Under the pieces are notes generated by a model. It was given only the letters and a program-made list of their open reading frames with translations, made no database searches and had not been told where the DNA came from. From CAVYHX01 sp963768415 (lineage in GTDB: Bacteria > Pseudomonadota > Gammaproteobacteria > UBA9214), in the NCBI GenBank assembly GCA_963768415.1, contig CAVYHX010000016.1, positions 1 to 64,000 of the forward strand: a stretch of DNA of 64,000 nt. Direction: 5' to 3'. Made by a program: the position numbers and the translations under genes. This document shows, piece by piece, positions 27,793 through 36,471 of the stretch (position 1 is the stretch's first letter; every line of letters begins with the position of its first letter).

Positions 27793-28080
27793 CTAGAAGA
27801 TGTCGCTGAGCGCCTCGCGCAAGAGTTGCTCCTCGCGCAGCATCTCAATCCTGCGGCGGGCTTCAGCCGCATGCGCGCTGGTGGCCGAATGGCCGCTGAC
27901 TGCATCATTGCCATCCATATCCATGTCATCGATATCTTCCGGCGCATCATGCCATGCGGATTGTGTTGTTTCCGTGCGGGCAGCTGTGTGCCTGCGGGAG
28001 GTGTTTCCCTGGCGCTGGTCTTTGGAGCGGCTCCCGGTTGCCGCGCATGTTGTTCGGGAGCGCGTGTTACTGCGCTTCAT
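27793..28080 (-). CDS. PA3496-like small protein
   Basis: ~95 residues from ATG 28080 (28104 is an alternative start). Basic N-terminal half, acidic middle (PEDIDDMDMDGND), and C-terminus AEARRRIEMLREEQLLREAL, similar to the ARRRIE...LEEKRLREEL end of the PA3496 family, a putative envelope-integrity factor. Its start overlaps the end of the 28067 gene on the same strand, so the two are coupled. Confidence 0.5.
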   Translation of the reverse strand: MKRSNTRSRTTCAATGSRSKDQRQGNTSRRHTAARTETTQSAWHDAPEDIDDMDMDGNDAVSGHSATSAHAAEARRRIEMLREEQLLREALSDIF

Positions 28081-28375
28081 TTTCGTTGATAGCAGCCTCT
28101 GCATCGTTGACAGCAGCCTCTACCTCGGTGTTGTCGTCCATCTCGGGCGGCGGTGTGTAGTCTTCCACCCCGATTTCCGGTGCAAGGTCTTCCTCGCCGC
28201 GGGATGCAAGGCAACCATCGATATATTCCGCATGCAGCTCTGGGGATATGCCATAGTAGTCGGCTTCCGCACGGCATTCCGCCAGGGGGTTGGCTGCAGC
28301 CGGCTGCATGGCCGCGCAGATGACCAGGGTCGTAAACTGCGCTGGCAACAGGGAAATACGACGGATTTTTTTCAT
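28067..28375 (-). CDS. small secreted acidic protein
   Basis: 102 residues with a signal peptide (MKKIRRISLLPAQFTTLVIC..., cleavage likely after AAA at ~28). The mature part is acidic with two Cys (AECRAEADYYGI, YIDGCLASRGEEDL) and an Asp/Glu/Ala-rich tail. Periplasmic, function unknown. It overlaps the next gene at its 3' end and is divergent from the LysR gene. Confidence 0.6.
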   Translation of the reverse strand: MKKIRRISLLPAQFTTLVICAAMQPAAANPLAECRAEADYYGISPELHAEYIDGCLASRGEEDLAPEIGVEDYTPPPEMDDNTEVEAAVNDAEAAINENEAQ

Positions 28376-28629
28376 CGTGAAACCTCGCTATGGCAGGCGG
28401 ATGTCCGCCGGACACTAAAAAACCGGCCGCAACCACGGCCGGACACGGTATTATCTGGCGGGTTGTACCAGCCCGGTTCGGGTTTCACGAGGGAGTGGAT
28501 GGTATATCCACTGTCCCGAATTCCGGTTGTGTTCCGCAGTATCAAAATCTTATACGGGCGCATGGTACGGTCGGCAAACGAATTATTTTCGTGCTCACGA
28601 TTAACGTTATTAATCGATGGACAGGCCCG

Positions 28630-29472
28630 GTGGATATCGAGTTATTACGAACATTTCTTGAAGTTGTGCGCGTGCGCCACTTCGGCAAGGCCGCCGGTGA
28701 ACTGTGTGTGACCCAGTCAGCCGTGAGCGCACGTATCCGTCAGCTCGAGCAGACACTCGGGATGCCGCTGTTCAGCCGGCACCGCAATAACATTCAGTTG
28801 ACACCGGCAGGTCAGCAGCTCAGAAAACACGCCGAGACGATCGTCCAGGCATGGGCGCGTGCCCGTCAGGAAACCGGCCTGGGTGCAGAGGTTACCGGAG
28901 GGCTGGCGATTGGCGCAATGTGGGACCTCTGGGAAATCATGCCGGTCGAATGGTTGCATACACTGCGGAACGAGATGGCAGACACGGCTCTGCAGGTCGA
29001 TTCCGGAACGGCGGACCTGTTGCTGCGCAAGCTGGTAGACGGCGTTATCGACCTGGCCCTGCTGTTCGAGCCACCACAATTGCCGGAATTCGAAATTCGC
29101 GAACTGGGTATAATCAACCTGCATCTGGTAGCTACACGCCATGGACTGAGCGTCGCACAGGCCTTCGAGTCTGGCTATATTATGGTCGACTGGGGAACAG
29201 CATTTGCGCATGCCCATGCGCGACACTTCCCGGATATGCCGTCTCCGGTGCTGCGCATGAATCTCGGCGCCCTCGCCAGGCGCTACCTGCAGCATGGTGA
29301 AGGCGCGGCCTACCTGCCCGAGCAGGTGCTCTCACCGGCAGGTGACAGGCAACTGTACCGGGTAAAGGACGCGCCGTTGATTGAACGACCGGCATTTGCG
29401 ATTTTCCGGAGCGGGACTGACAGGGACAACACTGTACGCAAGGCGCTGGCCCTGCTGAACTGGGACCGGTAG
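28630..29472 (+). CDS. HdfR-like LysR-type transcriptional regulator
   Basis: ~280 residues from GTG 28630 (VDIELLRTFLEVVRVRHFGKAA). The HTH covers ~16-60 (VTQSAVSARIRQLEQTLG), and MPLFSRHRNNIQLTPAGQ matches HdfR closely. In enterics HdfR represses flhDC and affects other genes; the target here is unknown. The frame is open far upstream (to 28390), but the family start is at 28630. It converges with the deacylase gene, with 21 bp between stops. Confidence 0.8.
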   Translation: MDIELLRTFLEVVRVRHFGKAAGELCVTQSAVSARIRQLEQTLGMPLFSRHRNNIQLTPAGQQLRKHAETIVQAWARARQETGLGAEVTGGLAIGAMWDLWEIMPVEWLHTLRNEMADTALQVDSGTADLLLRKLVDGVIDLALLFEPPQLPEFEIRELGIINLHLVATRHGLSVAQAFESGYIMVDWGTAFAHAHARHFPDMPSPVLRMNLGALARRYLQHGEGAAYLPEQVLSPAGDRQLYRVKDAPLIERPAFAIFRSGTDRDNTVRKALALLNWDR

Positions 29473-29493
29473 CTAAAACTGCCATGCCTTGCG

Positions 29494-30540
29494 CTAGACT
29501 ATCGGGGGTTCCTTATCCAGCACCGGTCCGAGTGTAAGTTCATCGGATTGAAATGCGTCTACATTATTTTCTGCAGCGCGTGTTGATTCAAAGCGCGCAA
29601 TATGGAATATACCTTCACCTTCGTTGACCAGGGGCAGGTTGGTGCGGCCAATGATGATACCGTTGCTGCTGGCATGAACTTCTGTTTCCTGCTCGCCAAA
29701 GGGGTCGGCGATCACACCGATGGCCTCATCCTTGTGCACACGGGATCCCAGGCCGGAACTGGCTCTCAGGATGCCGCTGCGGCTGGCCCGTACCCAGTAC
29801 GAGGATCGTGCTATCAGCGGTTCCATGTGTTTCCGTGCGCGGCTGGCTGCGGGCAGCATACCCAGTTCACGCATGACCGCCAGGATTCCCTTCACCCCTG
29901 CGCGGATGGAATGTTCGTTGAAGCGCAACGCCTCGCCAGCCTCGTATAGCAGAATGGGGATGCCGCGTTCAGCCGCTATTTGCCTGAGCGAGCCGTCACG
30001 GAGATTCGAGTTCAGTAATAATGGCACATGAAAGGCGTTGGCGATGCGTACCGTTTCGGGATCATCTAGATTCGCACGTATCTGTGGCAGGTTTTCCCGG
30101 TGGATCGCGCCCGTGTGCAGATCGATGCCATAGTCACTGTGACTGACGATCTCATTGAGAAACATGTGTGCCAGCCGTGCCGCCATGGAGCCGCTGTGGG
30201 AACCCGGAAAAGAACGATTCAGGTCGCGCCGGTCCGGTAGATAACGCGAACTGTTCACAAAGCCGTAGACGTTGACTATGGGTATTGCCAGCAGTACGCC
30301 GCGCAGCTTGTTCAACAATGGCAGGCGCAGCAGGCGGCGGATTATCTCCACCCCGTTTATTTCGTCCCCATGGACCGCTGCGCTGACAAACAATGTTGGT
30401 CCGGACCGCTTGCCACATACAATCTGGACAGGGAGGGTCATAGGCGCATGCGAGTACAGACCGGCCACGGGCAATTCCAGGGTGACCCGGGTGCCTGGCT
30501 CTACTGTTGTGCCACCGATCTCAAGCTTCTCGCGGCTCAT
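29494..30540 (-). CDS. AstE/AspA-type zinc deacylase next to rimK
   Basis: ~348 residues from ATG 30540. A 30618 start would overlap rimK. Succinylglutamate desuccinylase/aspartoacylase family, a zinc carboxypeptidase-like hydrolase: ligand motif HGDEINGVE (~57-65 of this start) and DLHTG further on. A C-terminal biotinyl-lipoyl-like beta barrel (SGLGSRVHKDEAIGVIADPF, ~275-295) is typical of this subgroup. Together with rimK and the retropepsin-like gene it probably acts on glutamylated or related acyl products; the exact substrate is not known. Confidence 0.82.
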   Translation of the reverse strand: MSREKLEIGGTTVEPGTRVTLELPVAGLYSHAPMTLPVQIVCGKRSGPTLFVSAAVHGDEINGVEIIRRLLRLPLLNKLRGVLLAIPIVNVYGFVNSSRYLPDRRDLNRSFPGSHSGSMAARLAHMFLNEIVSHSDYGIDLHTGAIHRENLPQIRANLDDPETVRIANAFHVPLLLNSNLRDGSLRQIAAERGIPILLYEAGEALRFNEHSIRAGVKGILAVMRELGMLPAASRARKHMEPLIARSSYWVRASRSGILRASSGLGSRVHKDEAIGVIADPFGEQETEVHASSNGIIIGRTNLPLVNEGEGIFHIARFESTRAAENNVDAFQSDELTLGPVLDKEPPIV

Positions 30541-30559
30541 TACCTGGTGTACCTCGGCA

Positions 30560-31465
30560 CTAACCCTTGCCCTTGGTCCGGGTGTTGTAGGGGCGCGCAT
30601 TACGCTCGATAAATTCAATGATCATATCGGCAATATCCTTGCCGCTGGCGGTTTCGATGCCTTCCAGTCCGGGTGATGAGTTCACTTCCAAGACCACCGG
30701 CCCGTGGTTGGAGCGGAGTATGTCCACACCGGCCACATTGAGCCCCATTACCTTCGCCGCACGTACCGCGGTGGTGCGCTCTTCGGGTGTGATCTTGATA
30801 AGGGCAGCGGTGCCGCCACGATGGAGGTTGGAACGGAATTCGCCTTCCGCTGCCTGCCGCTTCATTGCGGCAACCACTTTTTCGCCGACCACCAGACAAC
30901 GAATATCCGAACCGCCGGCTTCCTTGATGAACTCCTGCACCAGAATATTCGCCTTCAGTCCCAGAAATGCCTCGATAACGCTTTCAGCCGCCTTCTCGGT
31001 TTCGGCAAGCACCACGCCGATACCCTGCGTGCCCTCGAGGAGCTTGATGACAAGCGGTGCACCGTGAACCATCTTGATCAGGTCCTCGATGTCACCGGGA
31101 GAATGTGCGAATCCGGTAACCGGCAAGCCGATCCCCTTGCGTGACAGCAGTTGCAATGAGCGCAGCTTGTCACGTGACCGGCTGATGGCAACCGATTCAT
31201 TCAGGGGATACACGCCCAGCATCTCGAACTGGCGCAGGACCGCCGTCCCGTAGAAGGTGATCGAGGCGCCGATACGTGGAATGACGGCGTCATAACCCTC
31301 CAGCACGGCACCATTGAAGTGTATCTCGGGGCGGTGGGAGGCAATGTTCATATAACATCGCAGGGTGTCGATCACCTTCACCTCATGGCCGCGCTTTATG
31401 GCAGCCTCGACGAGACGGCGGGTGGAATACAGCGATTTCTTGCGCGAAAGTATGGCGATCTTCAT
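30560..31465 (-). CDS. rimK: RimK-type ATP-grasp glutamate ligase
   Basis: 301 residues. ATP-grasp enzyme that adds glutamate residues to the C-terminus of ribosomal protein S6 in the model case. Landmarks: SRDKLRSLQLLSRKGIGLP (~97-115), LLEGTQGIGVVL (~142-153), DIRCLVVG (~182-189) and the Mg-binding VVLEVNSSPGLEG (~262-274). It overlaps the upstream gene by 4 bp (ATGA type) and lies 19 bp before the deacylase. Confidence 0.92.
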   Translation of the reverse strand: MKIAILSRKKSLYSTRRLVEAAIKRGHEVKVIDTLRCYMNIASHRPEIHFNGAVLEGYDAVIPRIGASITFYGTAVLRQFEMLGVYPLNESVAISRSRDKLRSLQLLSRKGIGLPVTGFAHSPGDIEDLIKMVHGAPLVIKLLEGTQGIGVVLAETEKAAESVIEAFLGLKANILVQEFIKEAGGSDIRCLVVGEKVVAAMKRQAAEGEFRSNLHRGGTAALIKITPEERTTAVRAAKVMGLNVAGVDILRSNHGPVVLEVNSSPGLEGIETASGKDIADMIIEFIERNARPYNTRTKGKG

Positions 31466-31923
31466 TGGTTACTCCTTGGTTTTGGTTTCTTCCTCTTGTG
31501 TCGTCCGATCACATATGAACGTGCCGCATCCACGACATAACGCTGTTTCAAGGCGGTTCTTCCCAGCAGCATCCGGAACAGCATGGTATCCCTGTTGGTC
31601 AGGGTGATTTCTATCGGGAAATGGTCGGTACCCAGCTGCAGTTCAGTCAGGATCAAATAGCGTTTCTCGCGGTGGCCGCCCGAGTCTGTTACCCAGCGTT
31701 CGTCGATGACAGGCGCCTCGCAAATAACCTTTATTCGTTTGTCGCGCTGGAAAGGATGTACGCCGAAGCGAACCCACCTTTTTCGGGACCTTTTGAACGG
31801 CTCCACAAAATAGGCATGCAGCGATGATGTACGCGCACCGGTATCGACCTTGGCCTTGATGTGTTCAATGCCCAGCCCGGGAAGGGTTACCCATTCACGC
31901 CATCCGACGACTTGCCGGTCCAT
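31462..31923 (-). CDS. rimB: RimB-type retropepsin-like protease
   Basis: 153 residues. Retropepsin-like fold of the ATP-dependent zinc protease family (PF05618 as remembered): KAKVDTGARTSSLHA (~24-38) holds the active-site Asp, and MLLGRTALK (~118-126) is the second landmark. In Pseudomonas, RimB and RimA modulate RimK activity on S6. The C-terminus is Lys-rich. First gene of a three-gene operon. Confidence 0.82.
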   Translation of the reverse strand: MDRQVVGWREWVTLPGLGIEHIKAKVDTGARTSSLHAYFVEPFKRSRKRWVRFGVHPFQRDKRIKVICEAPVIDERWVTDSGGHREKRYLILTELQLGTDHFPIEITLTNRDTMLFRMLLGRTALKQRYVVDAARSYVIGRHKRKKPKPRSNQ

Positions 31924-32338
31924 GATCCTAAGGTCTCCTCCGGGCGCCCCGGGAGGCTGCGTAACTCCATTTCAACAGCATCTGTAGTTTAGTACCAATC
32001 CGTGTCAGCATGAAATCAGCGTCTACTATAGCGACTGGATGGTTTTAGTACAGATTTTTTTCGAGGGCTGCACGCCTGGAGTGAGCCGCAGTCCAGGGGG
32101 GAACCGGGTACTGCCGCACCCACTGCCGGTGCCGGCACAGGTTGCCGGTTTTCGCGCTCCCGGGTTGTCCGTCAATTGTGCTGCTCGTGCTGTGGGCGCT
32201 GAAGAATGGACCGGTTATCCGGTAAAAATGCAGCAGGACAGCAGATATCGCTTGCTGGTCGAGCTGTCCCCGATGGACTATTCTTGTCATGACCCGGGAG
32301 GGTGCATTCATTCAGGGTGACAACAGCATCGGAGGTAC
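31924..32338. other. ~415-bp divergent promoter region
   Basis: Lies between the rimB and msrA genes, which point away from each other, so it should contain two promoters. No clear operator, repeat or small gene seen; two ~90-codon frames here lack coding features. Confidence 0.4.
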
Positions 32339-32968
32339 ATGCAGATGACACGAATGACGACGCTGCCCGCGCCCAATGAGGCGCTACCCGGTCGAAACGA
32401 GAAGATGGGAGTGCCGGCAAGACACTATGTCACCGGTAACCGGCTGGTGCCGCCATTTCCCGCCGGCCTGGAGATGGCGCTGTTCGGTCTGGGATGTTTC
32501 TGGGGGGCCGAGCGCAAGTTCTGGGAACTCGACGGTGTATTTACCACTGCCGCTGGTTATGCCGGCGGCAGTACACCGAATCCGACTTACCGGGAAGTGT
32601 GCAGCGGCATGACCGGGCATAACGAAGTGGTCCTCGTGGTGTATGACCCGGAGCGAGTTGCATACGACGATCTGTTGCGCATCTTCTGGGAGGCGCATGA
32701 CCCGACCCAGGGCATGCGCCAGGGCAATGATGTAGGCACCCAGTACCGCTCGGGCATCTATTGCTACAGCGCGGCACAGAAAACAGCGGCACTGGCGACC
32801 CAGGCCATTTTCCAGCAGCGTTTGGCCGCGGGTGGTTTTGGCCAGATCACGACTGAAATTATCGATGCCCCCGAGTTCTACTATGCCGAGGACTATCACC
32901 AGCAATACCTGGCCAAAAATCCCGCCGGGTATTGCGGCCTGGGCGGTACCGGTGTGACCTGCGCCTGA
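32339..32968 (+). CDS. msrA: Peptide methionine sulfoxide reductase MsrA, cytosolic
   Basis: 209 residues, no signal peptide. Repairs methionine-S-sulfoxide. Catalytic motif GLGCFWGAE (~50-58), GYAGG (~73-77) and FYYAEDYHQQYLAKNPAGYCG near the end, with recycling Cys in the CGLGGTGVTCA tail. It resembles enteric MsrA, including an N-terminal extension of ~40 residues. A second, exported MsrA lies 0.5 kb away. Confidence 0.93.
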   Translation: MQMTRMTTLPAPNEALPGRNEKMGVPARHYVTGNRLVPPFPAGLEMALFGLGCFWGAERKFWELDGVFTTAAGYAGGSTPNPTYREVCSGMTGHNEVVLVVYDPERVAYDDLLRIFWEAHDPTQGMRQGNDVGTQYRSGIYCYSAAQKTAALATQAIFQQRLAAGGFGQITTEIIDAPEFYYAEDYHQQYLAKNPAGYCGLGGTGVTCA

Positions 32969-33115
32969 ATAATCAGGAGTGCCCGGATTCCAGGGGCAAC
33001 CGATCCCGGAAATCATTCGCTGCAGCGCCAGGAATATTTACGCGCTGCAGTTGAAGATTCAATATCAGGCACCCATATTGGTTTTATGACTGCTTATAAC
33101 CAGAGGAGAACAAGC

Positions 33116-33301
33116 ATGCTGGCAGGAATTATTCTGGTCCTTGCGGGGCTGCTGCTGATTATTTACCCGCCATTGCTGTCGGTCATTGTCGCCGTGTTTC
33201 TCATCCTGGCCGGTGGCATGAGTATCATGACGGGTTACTACTACCGCAAACAACAGCGGCAATTCAAGAATCCGGCAGTGGGGTTCTATTTCAGGTATTG
33301 A
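33116..33301 (+). CDS. small two-helix membrane protein (DUF3096-like)
   Basis: 61 residues from ATG 33116 (GAGGAG 7 nt before it). Two hydrophobic segments, MLAGIILVLAGLLLIIYPP and LLSVIVAVFLILAGGMSIM, then a basic tail. The pattern fits the DUF3096/DUF308-type small membrane proteins. Function unknown. Confidence 0.65.
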   Translation: MLAGIILVLAGLLLIIYPPLLSVIVAVFLILAGGMSIMTGYYYRKQQRQFKNPAVGFYFRY

Positions 33302-33408
33302 GCCGTTGATCTAGATGCATGCCCGTGTATGCACGCTATGATCGATAATCCCGGAAGTCAGTTTATGTAAACCGGCAGATAATTTCGGCTGCTGCATCCG
33401 CCTGTATA

Positions 33409-34080
33409 TCAGGATGCCGGTGATACACCGTTCTGCCGGTTGCCGGAAGGTGCGGGGGCCTGATCATGATCTCCCCAGAGTTCCTCGAGCCGTTTATCCC
33501 GACCGCAGCCATAGCGGTAGAATTTATAACGCACCGGGTTTTTCAGGTAGTAGTCCTGGTGATAGTCCTCAGCTGGATAAAACGTAGCGGCCGGGGTGAC
33601 TCCGGTTACGACCGGGTCACTGAATGACTTCGATTCTGTCAGTGCCTTTTTGGAAGCAGTCGCCAGCCGGTTTTGCTCATCGGTGTGATAGAAGATCTCA
33701 CTGCGATACTGGTCACCCCAGTCACAGAACTGGCCGTTTGCCATGGTCGGGTCGATGTTGTGCCAGAAGACATCCAGTAATTCCGAATAGCTGATTCGTT
33801 GCGGGTCGTAGACGATCTGTACCGCTTCGGTATGCCCGGTTCCGCCCCGGGACACCTCCTTGTAAGTCGGATCTTTCTTGTGCCCGCCGGTATAGCCGGA
33901 GGTGGTCGAGATGACACCATCGAGCTTGTCGAAAGGCGGTTCCATGCACCAGAAACAGCCACCGGCAAAAGTCGCTATTGCCTGATTGGCTGCGGTTGAC
34001 GGTGTGCCGGCGATTCCGGGGCCCGGGAGCCAGTAGAGAAGTATCAGCAGTGCGATGGGCAGGGAAGGGGGGTTTGTCAT
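33409..34080 (-). CDS. msrA: exported methionine sulfoxide reductase MsrA
   Basis: 223 residues with a signal peptide (~1-24, cleavage near GIAG), so periplasmic repair of methionine-S-sulfoxide. Catalytic FAGGCFWCMEPPFDKLDGV (~38-56), GYTGG, and FYPAEDYHQDYY (~170-181). The extra Cys in CFWCM is typical of this subgroup. Converges with the 33116 gene. Confidence 0.9.
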   Translation of the reverse strand: MTNPPSLPIALLILLYWLPGPGIAGTPSTAANQAIATFAGGCFWCMEPPFDKLDGVISTTSGYTGGHKKDPTYKEVSRGGTGHTEAVQIVYDPQRISYSELLDVFWHNIDPTMANGQFCDWGDQYRSEIFYHTDEQNRLATASKKALTESKSFSDPVVTGVTPAATFYPAEDYHQDYYLKNPVRYKFYRYGCGRDKRLEELWGDHDQAPAPSGNRQNGVSPAS

Positions 34081-34173
34081 GGCTGGATCCTGTGGTTGTT
34101 ATCTGGCACAGCTAATGGACAGCTTCGGGAAGTATTTGTTTCATAATTAATAAATTATATTTTTTTCAAGTTC

Positions 34174-34494
34174 TTGCAGGTATTCAATGCGCGCAGCCTT
34201 GCGCCGATAAAGTCTTTACAGACATATCAACGACAGCGAGGTGGCGCTTTGGACAACATCTACCCAACACCGCAGGCTGCGGGTGTAAGGATACCCCGGC
34301 ACCTGAAGACCGAGCGCTTCTGTGCCGGTTTCAAGCACGGACTGAAAGGTGGCCACCTTGACAAGGTGGAATATATGCGGCTTTCGTTCCGCGAAGGTTA
34401 TCGTGCCGCGAAAATGTATTTGCGCGAGCTGCGACGCACACGTGGAATCCTGGAGTTTCCGGCGCGCTGGCGGGTGCGACTGCGCGCGGTCTAG
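34174..34494 (+). CDS. uncharacterised basic protein
   Basis: 106 residues if started at TTG 34174; TTG 34249 with GAGG before it is an alternative (~81 residues). Basic, helical C-terminal part (FREGYRAAKMYLRELRRTRG, then FPARWRVRLRAV). No family recognised. No membrane segment. Confidence 0.45.
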   Translation: MQVFNARSLAPIKSLQTYQRQRGGALDNIYPTPQAAGVRIPRHLKTERFCAGFKHGLKGGHLDKVEYMRLSFREGYRAAKMYLRELRRTRGILEFPARWRVRLRAV

Positions 34495-34524
34495 AACCGG
34501 ATTCTGTAACAGCGGGTCGCTAGT

Positions 34525-34944
34525 CTATTCCTCGACCCTGGCCAGCACCGTGATCTGAAAGGAGATCTGTTCGAGAAACGCCTGTGTGTCACGGGCGCCA
34601 GCCGCAATATTCATGCGCACCCGGTGCGATTCATCATCCAGTTCACCGGCAGCGCCGAATATTTGCCAGCCGGCAAAGCTGGCCACGCCATCGGTGCGTC
34701 CGCCGGCCAGGGCAGCCGATGCCACAATCTTGATGACTGCCTCACTGGCGTCGTCGTAGACCCGGCCGATATCGAAGCACACGACTTCCAGTGACCAGCG
34801 GGGATGCGGCATGCCGCCGGGAATTTCAACTTCCGCCATGCCACTGTAGATATACATCCGGTTGGCGCCATCCGGTCCGTTGACGTAGACCTCCATTTCC
34901 TGCATGTCCGTCAGGCGTTTTGGTGTGATTATACTTTCCTGCAT
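34525..34944 (-). CDS. uncharacterised 139-residue protein
   Basis: Soluble, acidic; begins MQESIITPKRLTDMQEMEVYV. Beta-rich look (MYIYSGMAEVEIPGG, HRVRMNIAAGARD). No family recognised. It lies ~95 bp after the DUF1820 gene on the same strand. Confidence 0.5.
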   Translation of the reverse strand: MQESIITPKRLTDMQEMEVYVNGPDGANRMYIYSGMAEVEIPGGMPHPRWSLEVVCFDIGRVYDDASEAVIKIVASAALAGGRTDGVASFAGWQIFGAAGELDDESHRVRMNIAAGARDTQAFLEQISFQITVLARVEE

Positions 34945-35038
34945 GCCTGTCCTCCCCGGGTTTAATTTTGCTTGTCAGAGCCCCATTGGACGATAATCGG
35001 CCCGATAAGGCAAGTCCGCGGCCGCCACGGAATGACCG

Positions 35039-35383
35039 CTATTTGCCGGTTTCCGACGGATTTCCGGGTGGTTTTGTCAGTGGGAAGGGGGTTACGCTAG
35101 CGGCCTTGCCGCCCGCTGCAGTAATCTTGTTCGCGCCTTCGCGTTCCACCTCGTCGATGCGAATGACGGCCTGTAACGGGATATAGGTGCGGTGGACACC
35201 GGCAAATTCCGCTTTCAGTTTTTCCTCGGATGGATCAACCACAACGGACGTGCGTTCACCGAAAATAATATCTTCGACTTCGATGAACGCATACATGCTG
35301 CTTTGATGTACCTCGCTGGCATGCAGTTCGTAGATGTTATCCTGATTGTAAAATGAAATTCTGTAGATTTTTTGGTCTTTCAT
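35039..35383 (-). CDS. DUF1820-family protein
   Basis: 114 residues. Strong family text: YRISFYNQDNIYELHASEV (~7-25), FIEVEDIIFGERTSVVVDPS (~33-52) and AVIRIDEVEREG (~72-83). Small cytosolic protein of unknown function, widespread in gammaproteobacteria. It lies 30 bp after grxC and is probably co-transcribed. Confidence 0.8.
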   Translation of the reverse strand: MKDQKIYRISFYNQDNIYELHASEVHQSSMYAFIEVEDIIFGERTSVVVDPSEEKLKAEFAGVHRTYIPLQAVIRIDEVEREGANKITAAGGKAASVTPFPLTKPPGNPSETGK

Positions 35384-35413
35384 AAGGCAGTACTGTCGTG
35401 CTGGCAGGAAGGG

Positions 35414-35671
35414 CTATCCTTCGAACAGATGATCAAGTTTGTCTTCCATGTGCAGTTCGGTCAATTCGGTAAACCCGCCGATACAGACGCCATCGATTAT
35501 GATCTGCGGTACTGTGCGTGCGCCATTGGTGACCTCGGAAAATTCGCGCCGTGCCGCCTGGTCAGTGTCGATGCGCGCCTCCTCGTAGGAAATATTCCAT
35601 TTGTTGAGCAGTTGCTTTGCCTTGTCGCAAAAAGGGCAACTGCCTGTGCTGTAGATCTTTACTCGCGCCAT
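35414..35671 (-). CDS. grxC: Glutaredoxin 3 (Grx3)
   Basis: 85 residues, dithiol glutaredoxin with active site GSCPFCDKA (C12, C15), cis-Pro TVPQIIIDG (~53-61) and GGFTEL (~65-70). Reduces disulfides and mixed disulfides with glutathione. Standard length. Confidence 0.95.
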   Translation of the reverse strand: MARVKIYSTGSCPFCDKAKQLLNKWNISYEEARIDTDQAARREFSEVTNGARTVPQIIIDGVCIGGFTELTELHMEDKLDHLFEG

Positions 35672-35748
35672 AATATATCCCGAATACCCGTTGTCTGATT
35701 ACATCGCGCAGTATACAGGAAAATCCCGGTATCCCGGTTAACTGCCCG

Positions 35749-36468
35749 TTATTCATCCGGTGGTGTAAAGCGGACGACCTTCTTCTGCGGTGACAGGTTG
35801 ATTTCGTCGAAGACGGTACCGGCCCGTGCCTGCAATATGCCGAGGACAGTCTGTGCAACATCCTCCGGCAGGATATAGTTATCCGCTTCCCTGCCGGGGC
35901 GGAAATCAAGCCCGTTGAAAAATTCAGTCTTCACCATGCCGGGGTTGATGATGCATACCCGGACGCCACTGGCGGCGCACTCCTGACGTATAGATTGCGC
36001 AAATCCGCGCAAGCCGAATTTGGCGGCCGCGTACACGGCGCCGCGCTTGCCGCCCGCACGTGCGGCCTCTGATCCCAGCAGCACGATGTCGCCGCTCTGT
36101 TGCCGTTTCATGCCGGGCAGCAGGGCGCGTACCAGGTAGATCTGGCTGGTCAGGTTGAGTTCGATCATTGTGCGGATCTGCGCATAGGAAAACTCTTCCA
36201 GGGAGCCGAAGCGCCCGCTGCCGGCGCAGCAGACGACACCGTCGATCCGCTCATGTTCAGCGAGCAGCTCATCAAGGCGCGCCGGCAGCGCATCGAGGGC
36301 AGACAAATCGAGCGCTATGGCCCTGAAATTACTGTCTGTGCAGCTGAACTTGCTGAAATCGCGCGCCATGCCCGTCACCCGGTAGCCGTTCTCGAGCAGC
36401 CTGGTGACGGTGGCACGACCGATACCGGAGCTGGCACCCGTTACGATGATGGACTTCGTGACGGACAT
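35749..36468 (-). CDS. short-chain dehydrogenase/reductase
   Basis: 239 residues. Classical SDR: cofactor motif TGASSGIG (~10-17), NNAG-equivalent CCAGSG (~80-85), catalytic Ser region LLGSEAA (~130) and YAAAK (Y144, K148). Four bases after the radical-SAM gene; last gene of a tightly packed four-gene group with a glycosyltransferase, phosphorylase and photolyase-like enzyme. Substrate unknown. Confidence 0.85.
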   Translation of the reverse strand: MSVTKSIIVTGASSGIGRATVTRLLENGYRVTGMARDFSKFSCTDSNFRAIALDLSALDALPARLDELLAEHERIDGVVCCAGSGRFGSLEEFSYAQIRTMIELNLTSQIYLVRALLPGMKRQQSGDIVLLGSEAARAGGKRGAVYAAAKFGLRGFAQSIRQECAASGVRVCIINPGMVKTEFFNGLDFRPGREADNYILPEDVAQTVLGILQARAGTVFDEINLSPQKKVVRFTPPDE

Positions 36469-36471
36469 GGC

